NCBI GenBank assembly: GCA_013373445.1
Contig: JABXHV010000090.1
Location: forward strand, 1 to 51,756
Length of the DNA: 51,756 nt
From: Paracoccaceae bacterium
GTDB taxonomy: Bacteria > Pseudomonadota > Alphaproteobacteria > Rhizobiales > Stappiaceae
Direction of reading: 5' to 3'
The stretch's first letter is position 1. Every line of letters starts with the position of its first letter. The notes below the pieces were generated by a model that worked only from the letters and a program-made list of their open reading frames with translations, did no database searches and was not told the DNA's origin. The position numbers were made by a program, and so were the translations under genes. Of this stretch, positions 33,082 to 41,673 are shown piece after piece.

Positions 33082-35748
33082 ATGGAACTCTATTTTCTCG
33101 CTCTTCTTGTTCTGCTCATGGCGTTTGCTCTTGGCTCTGGTTTTCCAGTGGCATTTGCCTTGCCCGGGTCTGCCATTATCACCATTGGGGTTGCTGCACT
33201 TTGCGGGACGCTGTTTTCAACTGGCCCCGATGCCTTTTTTGGTCATGGCGGGCCGGGTCAATGGCTAAGCGCAGGTGTGACCAACTTTCGCGGCATTTAC
33301 TGGGAGGCTGAACGCGATACCCTGATAGCGATTCCGCTGTTCGTCTTCATGGGGATCATGCTTCAGCGCTCAAAGATCGCAGAAGACCTTCTGGTGACGA
33401 TGGCGCGCCTGTTTGGTCCTGTTCCAGGTGGGTTGGGCATTTCAGTTGTTTTCGTTGGAGCCTTGCTTGCTGCGACAACCGGTATCGTTGGCGCAACAGT
33501 GGTGGCGATGGGGCTGATCTCATTGCCTGCCATGCTGCGCAACAATTACTCGGTCCCACTGGCAACTGGTACGATTGCCGCATCCGGTACATTGGGGCAG
33601 ATCATCCCGCCGTCAATTGTTCTGATTATTCTTGCCGACCAGCTGGCAAGTGCCGTTGATCAGGCCGGTTCCATTCGTCAGGCGCTTTACAAGGCGTCGA
33701 CAGGCGAGCTGTCGATGCCGTCTGATTTCGCGGTCGTCTCTACGAGTGCCGGGGAGATGTTCCTCGGGGCCTTTTTGCCAGGTCTGGTGCTTGTCGGGCT
33801 CTACATGTTGTTCATCCTCGGGTTTGCCTTGCTGAACCCGAAGGCCGCTCCTGCCGTCCATGAAGAGGGTACCTTCACCCGCGAATTTGCCGGCCGGGTT
33901 GTCTTGACCTTGGTTCCACCACTGGCTTTGATCTTCCTCGTCCTGGGGTCGATTGTTGCTGGTATCGCGACTGTGAACCAGGCTGGTGCGATTGGCGCAG
34001 TTGGTGCGATGATCATGGCCGGTTATCGCCTGCGTGATGGTGAGCGGGGCGCTTATACACCTGCCATTATTGCCATCATCGGTTTGCTTGGCATTGCGAT
34101 GGTGATTGGGTTCATCGGCAGTGTGAACATCAAGCTGATCCAGACCAGTCAGGATCTGCTCGGGCTTGTATTGTCTCTGATTGCGGTGTCCCTGCTGTTG
34201 ATTGCGATCTTCTGGTCGGGTTGGCGGACGCTCAAGTTCGAGAACACCTTGCGCGGCGTGATGGTGGAAACGGCGAAGACCACATCGTTGGTCTTCATCA
34301 TCTTGCTGGGTGCCGCGATGCTGACGTCATCCTTCCGGGCATTTGGTGGTGAAGAACTGGTGAAAGACTTCCTGCAGGGACTGCCAGGTGGCTTCTGGGC
34401 TCAGTTCCTGATTGTGATGCTGGTTATCTTCATCCTTGGCTTTTTCCTCGACTTTATCGAGATTGCTGTGGTCGTTGTGCCGATCGTTGCACCGATCCTG
34501 TTGGCTGATCCTGCTGCTAACGTCACCGCGGTCTGGCTAGGTGTGATGATCGGTCTGAACATTCAGACATCGTTCCTGACACCGCCTTTCGGTTTTGCGC
34601 TGTTCTATCTGCGCGGTGTAGCTCCGGCGATCGTCAAGACCGTGGACATGTACAAGGGTGTGATCGCGTTCATCTGTCTGCAGCTCGTTGCGCTAATGAT
34701 TGTTGGTCTGGTGCCGCAGCTGGTGAACTATCTTCCGAACCGTTCTACCCTGCTGTCGGAGACCGCACCGCCGCCGAAAAACCCACGTCTTCAGTACTGC
34801 ATGGAAAACCTGGTTTATCAGGACTATCAGCAGAACAGTTCAACAATTTTGGCTGCGATTGAAGATGCTTCGAAACTGGACATCAGTTACCTGCCCAAGG
34901 GCCTTCAAAAAGACCTGAAGGCCGGGTTCGAGGACGCGCGTTCCGCCATTCCTCAGATGAATGAAATTGTCGACGCGGAAGCCGCTGTTGCGGCGGTCGC
35001 TGATGACTATCGGCCGATTCACTCCGAAGTTCGTGCGCTGGAGCGCGATATGCTTCGCCTTGATGAAGAGATTGAAGAGTTTGAGGTGATTGTGCGCCGT
35101 TCTGGTCCGACAGCCGTCTATACCGTCGCACAAGGCGAAAAGGCGCAAGCGAAGATCGAGACGCTTCTGGCGGAAAAAGAAGCCTTGAGGGCAAAAATTC
35201 CTGCTGAATGGAATGAGGCTCACGATACATTCGCCGCGATTCAGAAAACGGAAAACAAGGCGCGGCAGACCTATCGTCGGACTGTTGACGATGCGTATGA
35301 GCCGATCATCGAGGCTCGGGGCCTGTTGAATGATACCGACAAGCTGGCGGCGCTTGAGGCTGAGCTCGTTAACCTGAAAGAGCAGGTCTCGGCGGCTTCA
35401 CCAGAAGATGCTGTTGGCCTGATAGAGGCAGCGCGGTCCGAAGTCGGTTCCGTCGAGGGAACAAGCGATATTCGCAAGGGTCTTTCCGAAGCGCGCAAGA
35501 TCATGCGAGGCAAGTCTCCCGATGCGGATGAAGCGAATGCCGCGATTGACAAGTCGATTGCCGAGCTGAATGCGGATCTGGTCTGGCGCAAGCGAGGTCA
35601 GGAAGAGCTTCTGCCCGCGCTGGAGACCTATGATGCAGTGATTGCGGATAATATTGGTTTGCGTCAACAGGACCGTTTGCCAGATGACATGGCATTGGAT
35701 GTGGCAAGTTGTCTCTCTGGTCACCGAGACGTTTCCTTGAACTTCTAA
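33082..35748 (+). CDS. TRAP transporter large permease (DctM-type) with long C-terminal coiled-coil tail
   Basis: 888 residues against about 430 for plain DctM. Residues 1 to about 550 are hydrophobic, with DctM signatures FPVAFALPGS, FVGALLAATTGIVGATVVAMGLISLPAM, GTLGQIIPPSIVLIILADQ and NIQTSFLTPPFGFALFYLRGV. There is also a polar insertion near 195-225. From about 555 onward (34741-35748) a hydrophilic Glu/Ala/Lys-rich segment of about 335 residues runs to the end, with long heptad-like stretches and no transmembrane helix. Transport is Na+-driven uptake of a carboxylate delivered by the TakP-like protein. The tail's role is unknown. Confidence 0.9.
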   Translation: MELYFLALLVLLMAFALGSGFPVAFALPGSAIITIGVAALCGTLFSTGPDAFFGHGGPGQWLSAGVTNFRGIYWEAERDTLIAIPLFVFMGIMLQRSKIAEDLLVTMARLFGPVPGGLGISVVFVGALLAATTGIVGATVVAMGLISLPAMLRNNYSVPLATGTIAASGTLGQIIPPSIVLIILADQLASAVDQAGSIRQALYKASTGELSMPSDFAVVSTSAGEMFLGAFLPGLVLVGLYMLFILGFALLNPKAAPAVHEEGTFTREFAGRVVLTLVPPLALIFLVLGSIVAGIATVNQAGAIGAVGAMIMAGYRLRDGERGAYTPAIIAIIGLLGIAMVIGFIGSVNIKLIQTSQDLLGLVLSLIAVSLLLIAIFWSGWRTLKFENTLRGVMVETAKTTSLVFIILLGAAMLTSSFRAFGGEELVKDFLQGLPGGFWAQFLIVMLVIFILGFFLDFIEIAVVVVPIVAPILLADPAANVTAVWLGVMIGLNIQTSFLTPPFGFALFYLRGVAPAIVKTVDMYKGVIAFICLQLVALMIVGLVPQLVNYLPNRSTLLSETAPPPKNPRLQYCMENLVYQDYQQNSSTILAAIEDASKLDISYLPKGLQKDLKAGFEDARSAIPQMNEIVDAEAAVAAVADDYRPIHSEVRALERDMLRLDEEIEEFEVIVRRSGPTAVYTVAQGEKAQAKIETLLAEKEALRAKIPAEWNEAHDTFAAIQKTENKARQTYRRTVDDAYEPIIEARGLLNDTDKLAALEAELVNLKEQVSAASPEDAVGLIEAARSEVGSVEGTSDIRKGLSEARKIMRGKSPDADEANAAIDKSIAELNADLVWRKRGQEELLPALETYDAVIADNIGLRQQDRLPDDMALDVASCLSGHRDVSLNF

Positions 35749-35768
35749 CGGTTGGTTTTCCGAATTAT

Positions 35769-35812
35769 AAAAGGCCCGGAAGAGACTGCATCTTTCGGGC
35801 CTTTTTTTTGTG
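35769..35812 (+). terminator. Strong terminator of the TRAP operon
   Basis: A 14-bp stem, AAAGGCCCGGAAGA (35770-35783) with TCTTTCGGGCCTTT (35791-35804) including one G-T wobble, has loop GACTGCA and a T run. Confidence 0.9.
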
Positions 35813-35951
35813 AGTGAATGCCTGATGCACTCGTCGCAGTCATGGTGATCGGCTTTTCTGATCGAAACATCATGATCTTTGAGTTGACGTGGTGTGCGAC
35901 AGAGCCACATAAGACTGATGAGTTAGCTCTACAGCGCAGCTTCAAGACAGA

Positions 35952-37034
35952 ATGATGGAAATCCAGATGACGAACCAAGCAAGTGTTTCTGTATCGGACG
36001 AACGCGCCAAAACGGCGTTGCCGAGTGACCATCCACCTGTGCGGTTCGGCAAAGTCGGTGTTCTTATTGTCAACTTGGGAACACCTGATGCGACATCTTA
36101 TTGGCCAATGCGCCGTTATCTACGTGAATTTCTCTCGGATCGCCGGGTTATCGAATGGTCGCGGTTCCTTTGGTATCCGATCCTTTACGGTATTGTTCTG
36201 ATGACCCGGCCGGGCAAATCAGGCAAGGCGTATGAGGAAATCTGGAACCACGAAAAGAACGAATCTCCCTTGCGCACAATTACACGCAGTCAGTCTGAAA
36301 AGCTGGCTGAGTTGCTTAAGCCTGAAGGGGGCCGTGTGCAGGTCGATTGGGCCATGCGCTATGGCACGCCCTCCATTCGGTCCCGTCTGGAAGCGTTGAA
36401 AGATGACGGCTGCGATCGCATTCTCGTTTTCCCGCTTTATCCGCAGTACTCAGCAGCGACAACTGCGACCGTTAATGACGAGGTCTGCAGAGCACTTCTG
36501 GAAATGCGCTGGCAACCCGCCATCCGCACCGTGCCGCCATATCACGATGATCCCGTCTATATTGATGCGCTTGTGCAATCGGTTTCAGATCATCTGAAAA
36601 CAGTCGATTTTGTGCCCGACAAAATCCTCACTTCATTTCACGGTATTCCGCAGTCGTACTTCAAGAAGGGCGACCCCTACCATTGTCATTGCCACAAGAC
36701 TGCCAGGCTGATGCGCGAGCAGGCAGGATGGGATGGCGATAAGCTCATGCTGACTTTTCAGTCTCGCTTCGGTCCAGAGGAGTGGTTGCAGCCTTATACC
36801 GACAAGACCGTTGAAGCTCTGGCAAAGGATGGGGTCGAAAATGTTGCGGTCATGAACCCCGGTTTTGTTGCAGACTGCTTGGAGACGCTTGAGGAGATCG
36901 CAGGCGAGGCAGGAGAGATCTTTGAGGAAAATGGTGGCAAGAATTTCACTCATATTCCATGTCTGAATGACAGCGATCTAGGCATGAGGGTGATCGAACA
37001 TGTTGTAAGACGCGAGCTGTCTGGCTGGCTCTAG
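35952..37034 (+). CDS. hemH: Ferrochelatase
   Basis: 360 residues. Begins with GVLIVNLGTPDATSYWPMRRYLREFLSDRRVIE, typical of HemH. The metal/porphyrin site is in SFHGIPQSYFKKGDPYHCHC (His and Tyr), and the partner Glu in SRFGPEEWLQPYT. CHCHKTA near it could bind metal but is not the mammalian [2Fe-2S] set. Inserts Fe2+ into protoporphyrin IX, the last step of heme synthesis, at the inner face of the membrane. Three in-frame ATGs (35952, 35955, 35967) compete as start. Stands alone between two transcription units. Confidence 0.95.
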   Translation: MMEIQMTNQASVSVSDERAKTALPSDHPPVRFGKVGVLIVNLGTPDATSYWPMRRYLREFLSDRRVIEWSRFLWYPILYGIVLMTRPGKSGKAYEEIWNHEKNESPLRTITRSQSEKLAELLKPEGGRVQVDWAMRYGTPSIRSRLEALKDDGCDRILVFPLYPQYSAATTATVNDEVCRALLEMRWQPAIRTVPPYHDDPVYIDALVQSVSDHLKTVDFVPDKILTSFHGIPQSYFKKGDPYHCHCHKTARLMREQAGWDGDKLMLTFQSRFGPEEWLQPYTDKTVEALAKDGVENVAVMNPGFVADCLETLEEIAGEAGEIFEENGGKNFTHIPCLNDSDLGMRVIEHVVRRELSGWL

Positions 37035-37186
37035 CGTAGTTCGGGGGGCTGGGTTTTAATTGTTAGGCTAACCCGATCACCAAACGGTTTTTGCGTGTGA
37101 TAGTCTGAAAAGAGCTGGTGACGCTGCGTCAATAATATCATACTCAAGGTCACCACCACCTTGGTTTTGCGTTTGGAGCAGATTTA

Positions 37187-38173
37187 ATGCCGTCTGAGTT
37201 TTTTGGTTTTGATATCTTTTTGATTGTCCTGCTGGTCTTGGTCATTCTGGTGATCTTCGCCGGGATGAAGGCCGTGCCGCAGGGATATAACTATACGATT
37301 GAGCGATTTGGTCGCTATCGCAGGACGTTGGAACCTGGCCTCAATTTCATCGTGCCGTTTTTTGATCGTGTCGGTCGCAAGCTGAACATGATGGAGCGCG
37401 TACTTGATGTTCCTTCACAGGAAGTGATTACCCGCGACAACGCTACAATCACTGCAGATGGCATTACATTTTATCAGATCATGGATGCGCCTCGGGCGGC
37501 CTATGAGGTTCTGGGACTGGAGAACGCCATTTTGAACCTGACGATGACCAATATTCGTTCAGTGATGGGATCCATGGACCTGGATGAGCTTCTGTCCAAC
37601 CGTGATGAAATCAACGCGCGTCTGTTGCAGGTGGTAGATGCTGCGGCGGAGCCTTGGGGCGCGAAAATTACGCGTATTGAAATCAAGGATATTAACCCGC
37701 CGGCCGATCTTGTTGATGCCATGGCACGACAGATGAAAGCGGAGCGCGATAAGCGCGCATCGATCTTGGAAGCTGAAGGCAAGCGTCAGTCGGAAATCCT
37801 CAAGGCGGAAGGCGAAAAGCAATCGCTAATCCTGGAAGCTGAAGGTCGCCGTGAATCTGCGTTCCGTGATGCGGAAGCTCGGGAACGGGAAGCTGAAGCC
37901 GAGGCGCGTGCCACCCAGATGGTCAGCGATGCTATTTCAGACGGCAACGTGCACGCGGTCAATTATTTCGTAGCAACAAAGTATGTTGAGGCGTTCAAGG
38001 AACTTGCGACATCGCGCAATCAGAAGACGCTGATCCTGCCGATGGAAGCGACTTCTTTGATCGGTTCACTTGCAGGTATCGGGGAAATCGCAAAGGCGAC
38101 CTTCGACAAGGACGGGGCGCAACCCAAGCCCCGTAGCGGTGTGCCAAACACCCGCTCAGAGGATGAGAGCTGA
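37187..38173 (+). CDS. SPFH/band-7 membrane protein (slipin/QmcA-like)
   Basis: 328 residues. An N-terminal membrane helix (about 5-26) precedes the SPFH domain, which begins [33 protein letters not shown]. The domain ends in a highly charged coiled coil (about 185-245: [21 protein letters not shown] and repeats of EGEKQ/EGRRES). A conserved C-terminal stretch [19 protein letters not shown] follows. Forms large oligomeric membrane scaffolds. The ATG of the NfeD gene overlaps its stop codon by one base, the usual paraslipin-NfeD pairing. Confidence 0.9.
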   Translation: MPSEFFGFDIFLIVLLVLVILVIFAGMKAVPQGYNYTIERFGRYRRTLEPGLNFIVPFFDRVGRKLNMMERVLDVPSQEVITRDNATITADGITFYQIMDAPRAAYEVLGLENAILNLTMTNIRSVMGSMDLDELLSNRDEINARLLQVVDAAAEPWGAKITRIEIKDINPPADLVDAMARQMKAERDKRASILEAEGKRQSEILKAEGEKQSLILEAEGRRESAFRDAEAREREAEAEARATQMVSDAISDGNVHAVNYFVATKYVEAFKELATSRNQKTLILPMEATSLIGSLAGIGEIAKATFDKDGAQPKPRSGVPNTRSEDES

Positions 38174-38619
38174 TGATTATAGACTGGCTTTTCCATCAGG
38201 GCCCATGGATCTGGTGTGTTCTGGGCTTAGTCTTGTTGGTGCTTGAGGTTCTGGTGCCGGGTGCATTTTTTCTCTGGTTTGGGATCTCTGCCATCATCGT
38301 TGGCGGGCTTGCGTTCCTCGTGAACCTTGGATGGCAATATGAACTGCTGATCTTTACCCTGCTGTCGTTGGGCAGCCTGCTCATCGGACGTCGCATGATG
38401 GCAAGCCACGCTCCTGAGTTTGGCGATCCGCAGCTTAATCATCGCGGCAGCCGATATGTTGGTCGGGAGTTCGTGCTTTCTGCCCCTTTGTCAAAGGGCG
38501 AGGGCAAGCTGTTTATCGATGATACAGTCTGGCGTATCTCGGGAGATGATCTGCCTTCCGGGACGACTGTACGGGTGACAGGGGTCGATGGTGTTCGACT
38601 GCTTGTTGTCGCAGTCTAA
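38173..38619 (+). CDS. NfeD-family membrane protein
   Basis: 148 residues: two or three hydrophobic helices in the first 75, then an OB-fold-like domain with YVGREFVLSAPLSKGEGKLFIDDTVWRISGDDLPSGTTVRVTGVDG. This is the short NfeD form that accompanies SPFH proteins. Starts within the SPFH stop codon (TGATG). Likely modulates the SPFH assembly in the inner membrane. Confidence 0.9.
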   Translation: MIIDWLFHQGPWIWCVLGLVLLVLEVLVPGAFFLWFGISAIIVGGLAFLVNLGWQYELLIFTLLSLGSLLIGRRMMASHAPEFGDPQLNHRGSRYVGREFVLSAPLSKGEGKLFIDDTVWRISGDDLPSGTTVRVTGVDGVRLLVVAV

Positions 38620-38623
38620 ATAG

Positions 38624-38652
38624 AAAAAGCCGCGAGTATTCGCGGCTTTTGA
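38624..38652. terminator. Bidirectional terminator between nfeD and motB
   Basis: AAAAGCCGCG (38625-38634) and CGCGGCTTTT (38641-38650) pair perfectly around AGTATT. With A and T runs at its ends it can act on both convergent transcripts. Confidence 0.85.
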
Positions 38653-38666
38653 TCTCCAAGCGGCTT

Positions 38667-39521
38667 TTAGAGCTTGTGGTCTGGTGGTATTGGCGGCGCT
38701 TCTGCCTTTAGCAGAATTGCGATACGTCGGTTTGCCGCCAAGTACGGATCATTAGGAAACAATGGTTCTGTGTCCGACTTTCCCATAACTGCGAAGAACT
38801 GATCATCTGGAACGCCGTATTCGTTCAGGATCTGACGGGCGGTGTTTGCCCGATCCGTTGAAAGCTCCCAGCCGGTATACGAAGGGTCAGGGGATTGCTG
38901 CCCGCTCGTCGTATGTCCGGTAATTTCAACACGGTTCGGCATCTGCGCCAGGATTGGCGCCATTTTTGCCAGCAGACGTCGTGTTGTTTCATACGGGTAT
39001 TTGGAGCCTTCGCGGAACATTGAACGCCCATCTTGGTCGATGAGCATGATGTTCAAACCTTCGTCGTTTTCTTCCAAAATAATGTTGCTGGATATCTCGG
39101 TGATCTCCGGCATTTCCTGCCAGGCTTGGCGCAGTGAAGCGGCCGCGGTTGCAAACTGACGTGGCCTCTCGATGTCGGCTTCCTTGGTCTCGTGCGTGTT
39201 GGCTTCCGGACCTTGTTTGCTACGTTGGTTATGGCTTTCAGTAGAGAAGTCGGAGTTGAGCTCCTGCTCAACCTGACTGACATCCTTCATGTATTCCCGG
39301 ATGGGAATGCCGCGAACTTCGATCACACCGGAGCGTTTTGAATTCTCTTTAACGCCGAAGGCGTCTTTCATGGACCCGGCAACTACCTGGAGCTTTTCCT
39401 TGTCCTGGATGGAAAAGGAGATAATCAGAACGAAGAAACACACGAGCAGAGACATCAAGTCAGCGAATGTGACGAGCCAGTCTGGTGCTCCGCCGCCCCC
39501 TTGTGGTTTTTTCCGCGCCAT
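38667..39521 (-). CDS. motB: Flagellar stator protein MotB/PomB-like
   Basis: 284 residues. One membrane helix with D21 in WLVTFADLMSLLVCFFVLIISFS, the ion-carrying Asp in a sequence far closer to sodium-type PomB than to proton-type MotB. A polar linker of about 100 residues is followed by an OmpA-like peptidoglycan-binding domain (about 175-275: NRVEITGHTTSG, STDRANTARQIL, FFAVMGKSDTEPL, NRRIAILL). It lies 27 bp after motA. No other flagellar gene is in the window. Confidence 0.9.
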   Translation of the reverse strand: MARKKPQGGGGAPDWLVTFADLMSLLVCFFVLIISFSIQDKEKLQVVAGSMKDAFGVKENSKRSGVIEVRGIPIREYMKDVSQVEQELNSDFSTESHNQRSKQGPEANTHETKEADIERPRQFATAAASLRQAWQEMPEITEISSNIILEENDEGLNIMLIDQDGRSMFREGSKYPYETTRRLLAKMAPILAQMPNRVEITGHTTSGQQSPDPSYTGWELSTDRANTARQILNEYGVPDDQFFAVMGKSDTEPLFPNDPYLAANRRIAILLKAEAPPIPPDHKL

Positions 39522-39548
39522 GAGTGATGCCTTGTCTGTATGTAAGCC

Positions 39549-40316
39549 TTAAGCGGCTTCCACGAGTTCCGCACGGAGCTTCTCAGGCAGGTATGCGATC
39601 AGCATTTCCTTGATGAGTGCCGGGCTCTTGGATTCGCGAATTTGTAGGACGCCATCGATGATCAGTGTCTGGTTGAGCTCATCGACGTCGAACTTTGCGT
39701 CCAGTTTGTCGACGAGTGGAAGACAGATGATGTTGGAGACCAATGCACCATAAAGTGTGGTCAAAAGCGCGATCGCCATTGAGGGACCAATAGCAGCCGG
39801 ATCGTCCATGTTTGCAAGCATCTGCACCAGGCCAACGAGCGTACCGATCATTCCGAATGCAGGTGCAGAATCCCCAAGAGCTTTGAAGACACGTTTGCCT
39901 TCGGATAGACGGCTCAATTGAAGATCGCGTTCGCGCTCCATGGACTCTCTGATGAAGTCCATCTCGTATCCATCAGCGATGTATTGAACGCCTTTGGCCA
40001 GGACTGGATCGGAGATTTCGACGTTCTCCAGACCGAGAGGGCCGGATTTGCGAACGATTTCGCCAAGATTTGTGATTTCTGCAATCAACTCGCGCGGGGC
40101 AGATCCTTTGCCTGCAAGCGCGACTTTGAAGCCTGTGCCGAATGCGCTGCCGATATCTGAAACCTGAAAGCGAATCATCGTGGCCAGGATGCCGCCGCCG
40201 AGCACGATCAACATGGATGGAATATCAACGAATTGACCGAAGCTTCCGCCCATAAAGATGGCAGTTATGACGATGCCAAATGCGCCGAAGATCCCGATGA
40301 GGGTTGCTAAATCCAT
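39549..40316 (-). CDS. motA: Flagellar stator protein MotA/PomA-like
   Basis: 255 residues, PomA length. Four hydrophobic helices; the first two start MDLATLIGIFGAFGIV and PSMLIVLGGGILATM. The cytoplasmic loop carries the charged stretch RERDLQLSRLSEGKRVFKALGDSAP used for torque. Helices 3-4 read FGMIGTLVGLVQML and AIALLTTLYGALVSNIICLPLVDKL. AGGTGTGAGTA precedes ATG 40316. With motB it forms the ion-driven stator; the helix sequence favours sodium, which suits a marine habitat. Confidence 0.9.
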   Translation of the reverse strand: MDLATLIGIFGAFGIVITAIFMGGSFGQFVDIPSMLIVLGGGILATMIRFQVSDIGSAFGTGFKVALAGKGSAPRELIAEITNLGEIVRKSGPLGLENVEISDPVLAKGVQYIADGYEMDFIRESMERERDLQLSRLSEGKRVFKALGDSAPAFGMIGTLVGLVQMLANMDDPAAIGPSMAIALLTTLYGALVSNIICLPLVDKLDAKFDVDELNQTLIIDGVLQIRESKSPALIKEMLIAYLPEKLRAELVEAA

Positions 40317-40454
40317 TACTCACACCTGATACACATGAGCACGCACTTGTGCCCAACCGCCGACATCTTAGGCAGAGCAAGGCTAACCAATTACTAATTG
40401 CAGGCTAGAGTTTGTAGATAATTTCAAATAGGCGAGGAATTAATAGTTTGTTAT

Positions 40455-41453
40455 CTAAGCAGCGCCGATGCGTAGCAAGTCATGGAGATGAATAATTCCA
40501 ACAGGCTGTTGGTTCTCAATTACGAAGACTGACGTGATTGCAGAAGAGTTGACCAATTCCAGAATACTTCCTGCAAGAGCATCGGGTTCAATTGTCTTTG
40601 GTCCGGCCGTCATGATCTCCTCAACCTTGTTGTCAAGGAATGTCGGGCTCATATGACGACGCAAGTCACCATCAGTAATGATGCCGATCAACGCGTTGCT
40701 TGAATTGACGACTCCCAGAACGCCAAAGCCCTTTTCCGTCATGAGCACCAATGCGTCCCGCATGAGCAAGCCTTGCGGGGCAAGTGGGACCTTGTCGTCC
40801 TTGTGCATGATGTCGCGCGCTGTACGAAGGCTCGCGCCCAGTTTTCCGCCCGGGTGATAGATCTTGAAGTCCTGTGCGGTGAAACTGCGGCTTTCCAACA
40901 ATGCTATGGCCAGGGCGTCGCCTGTTGCCATCTGTAACATTGTGGATGTGGTGGGAGCCAAACCATGGGGGCAGGCTTCTACGACCTGCGGCATGACCAG
41001 AACAATATCGGCGGCGTGTGCGAGCGTGTTTTGCGTTCCCGCTGTGATCGCGATGAGCGGCACCTTGAAACGTCGGGTGTATGTGACAATGCCCGCCAGC
41101 TCCTGGGTCTCTCCCGACCAGGACAAGGCGATCACGGCATCGTCGGCAGTGATCATACCAAGATCGCCATGGCTTGCTTCAGCAGCGTGCACGAAGAAGG
41201 CGGGGGTGCCTGTGGAGGCCAGTGTGGCTGCCAGTTTGGTCCCGATGTGACCGCTCTTGCCAATCCCGGTGATGATGACGCGGCCTTTCAGACTGGACAG
41301 CAGCTCCACTGCCTTGGTGAAAGAGACGCCAAGTCCGTTGCCTATGGATGCCTTCAGGGCTTCCAGACCATTGATTTCGCTCTCGAGCGTTCTGATCGCA
41401 GAATTCAATATTTTGTCTGAGGTCGAGGAGTTGCCTTGAGGGATGTCCGACAT
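40455..41453 (-). CDS. kdsD: Arabinose-5-phosphate isomerase (KpsF/GutQ family)
   Basis: 332 residues from ATG 41453; an in-frame TTG at 41468 would add five residues. A SIS domain spans about 40-180: GRVIITGIGKSGHIGTKLAATLASTGTP, FFVHAAEASHGDLGMI and ALSWSGET. Two CBS domains follow (about 205-325: IMHKDDKVPL, GIITDGDLRRHM, VGIIHLHDLL). Interconverts ribulose-5-phosphate and arabinose-5-phosphate, the first step to KDO of lipopolysaccharide. Stands alone, divergent from the outer-membrane barrel gene. Confidence 0.93.
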   Translation of the reverse strand: MSDIPQGNSSTSDKILNSAIRTLESEINGLEALKASIGNGLGVSFTKAVELLSSLKGRVIITGIGKSGHIGTKLAATLASTGTPAFFVHAAEASHGDLGMITADDAVIALSWSGETQELAGIVTYTRRFKVPLIAITAGTQNTLAHAADIVLVMPQVVEACPHGLAPTTSTMLQMATGDALAIALLESRSFTAQDFKIYHPGGKLGASLRTARDIMHKDDKVPLAPQGLLMRDALVLMTEKGFGVLGVVNSSNALIGIITDGDLRRHMSPTFLDNKVEEIMTAGPKTIEPDALAGSILELVNSSAITSVFVIENQQPVGIIHLHDLLRIGAA

Positions 41454-41673
41454 GCTGCTTTTACACAATCACTTTGTTTTGGAGCTCTGACTGGGACTTG
41501 AATGGCGCAAGTCAGGCTTTCTCTACGCTAGCTTGTTTGGAGGTGCAAGTTTCCGAAGCACCTGAGATTTTAAGGATCTGTTATTCAAGTTGCATCCTGC
41601 GAAATGGCAACGAACATTTAACCATATTTCGTCAGGCTCTGGGCACCTGATCAGAAATTTGTGTGTTCATTTT

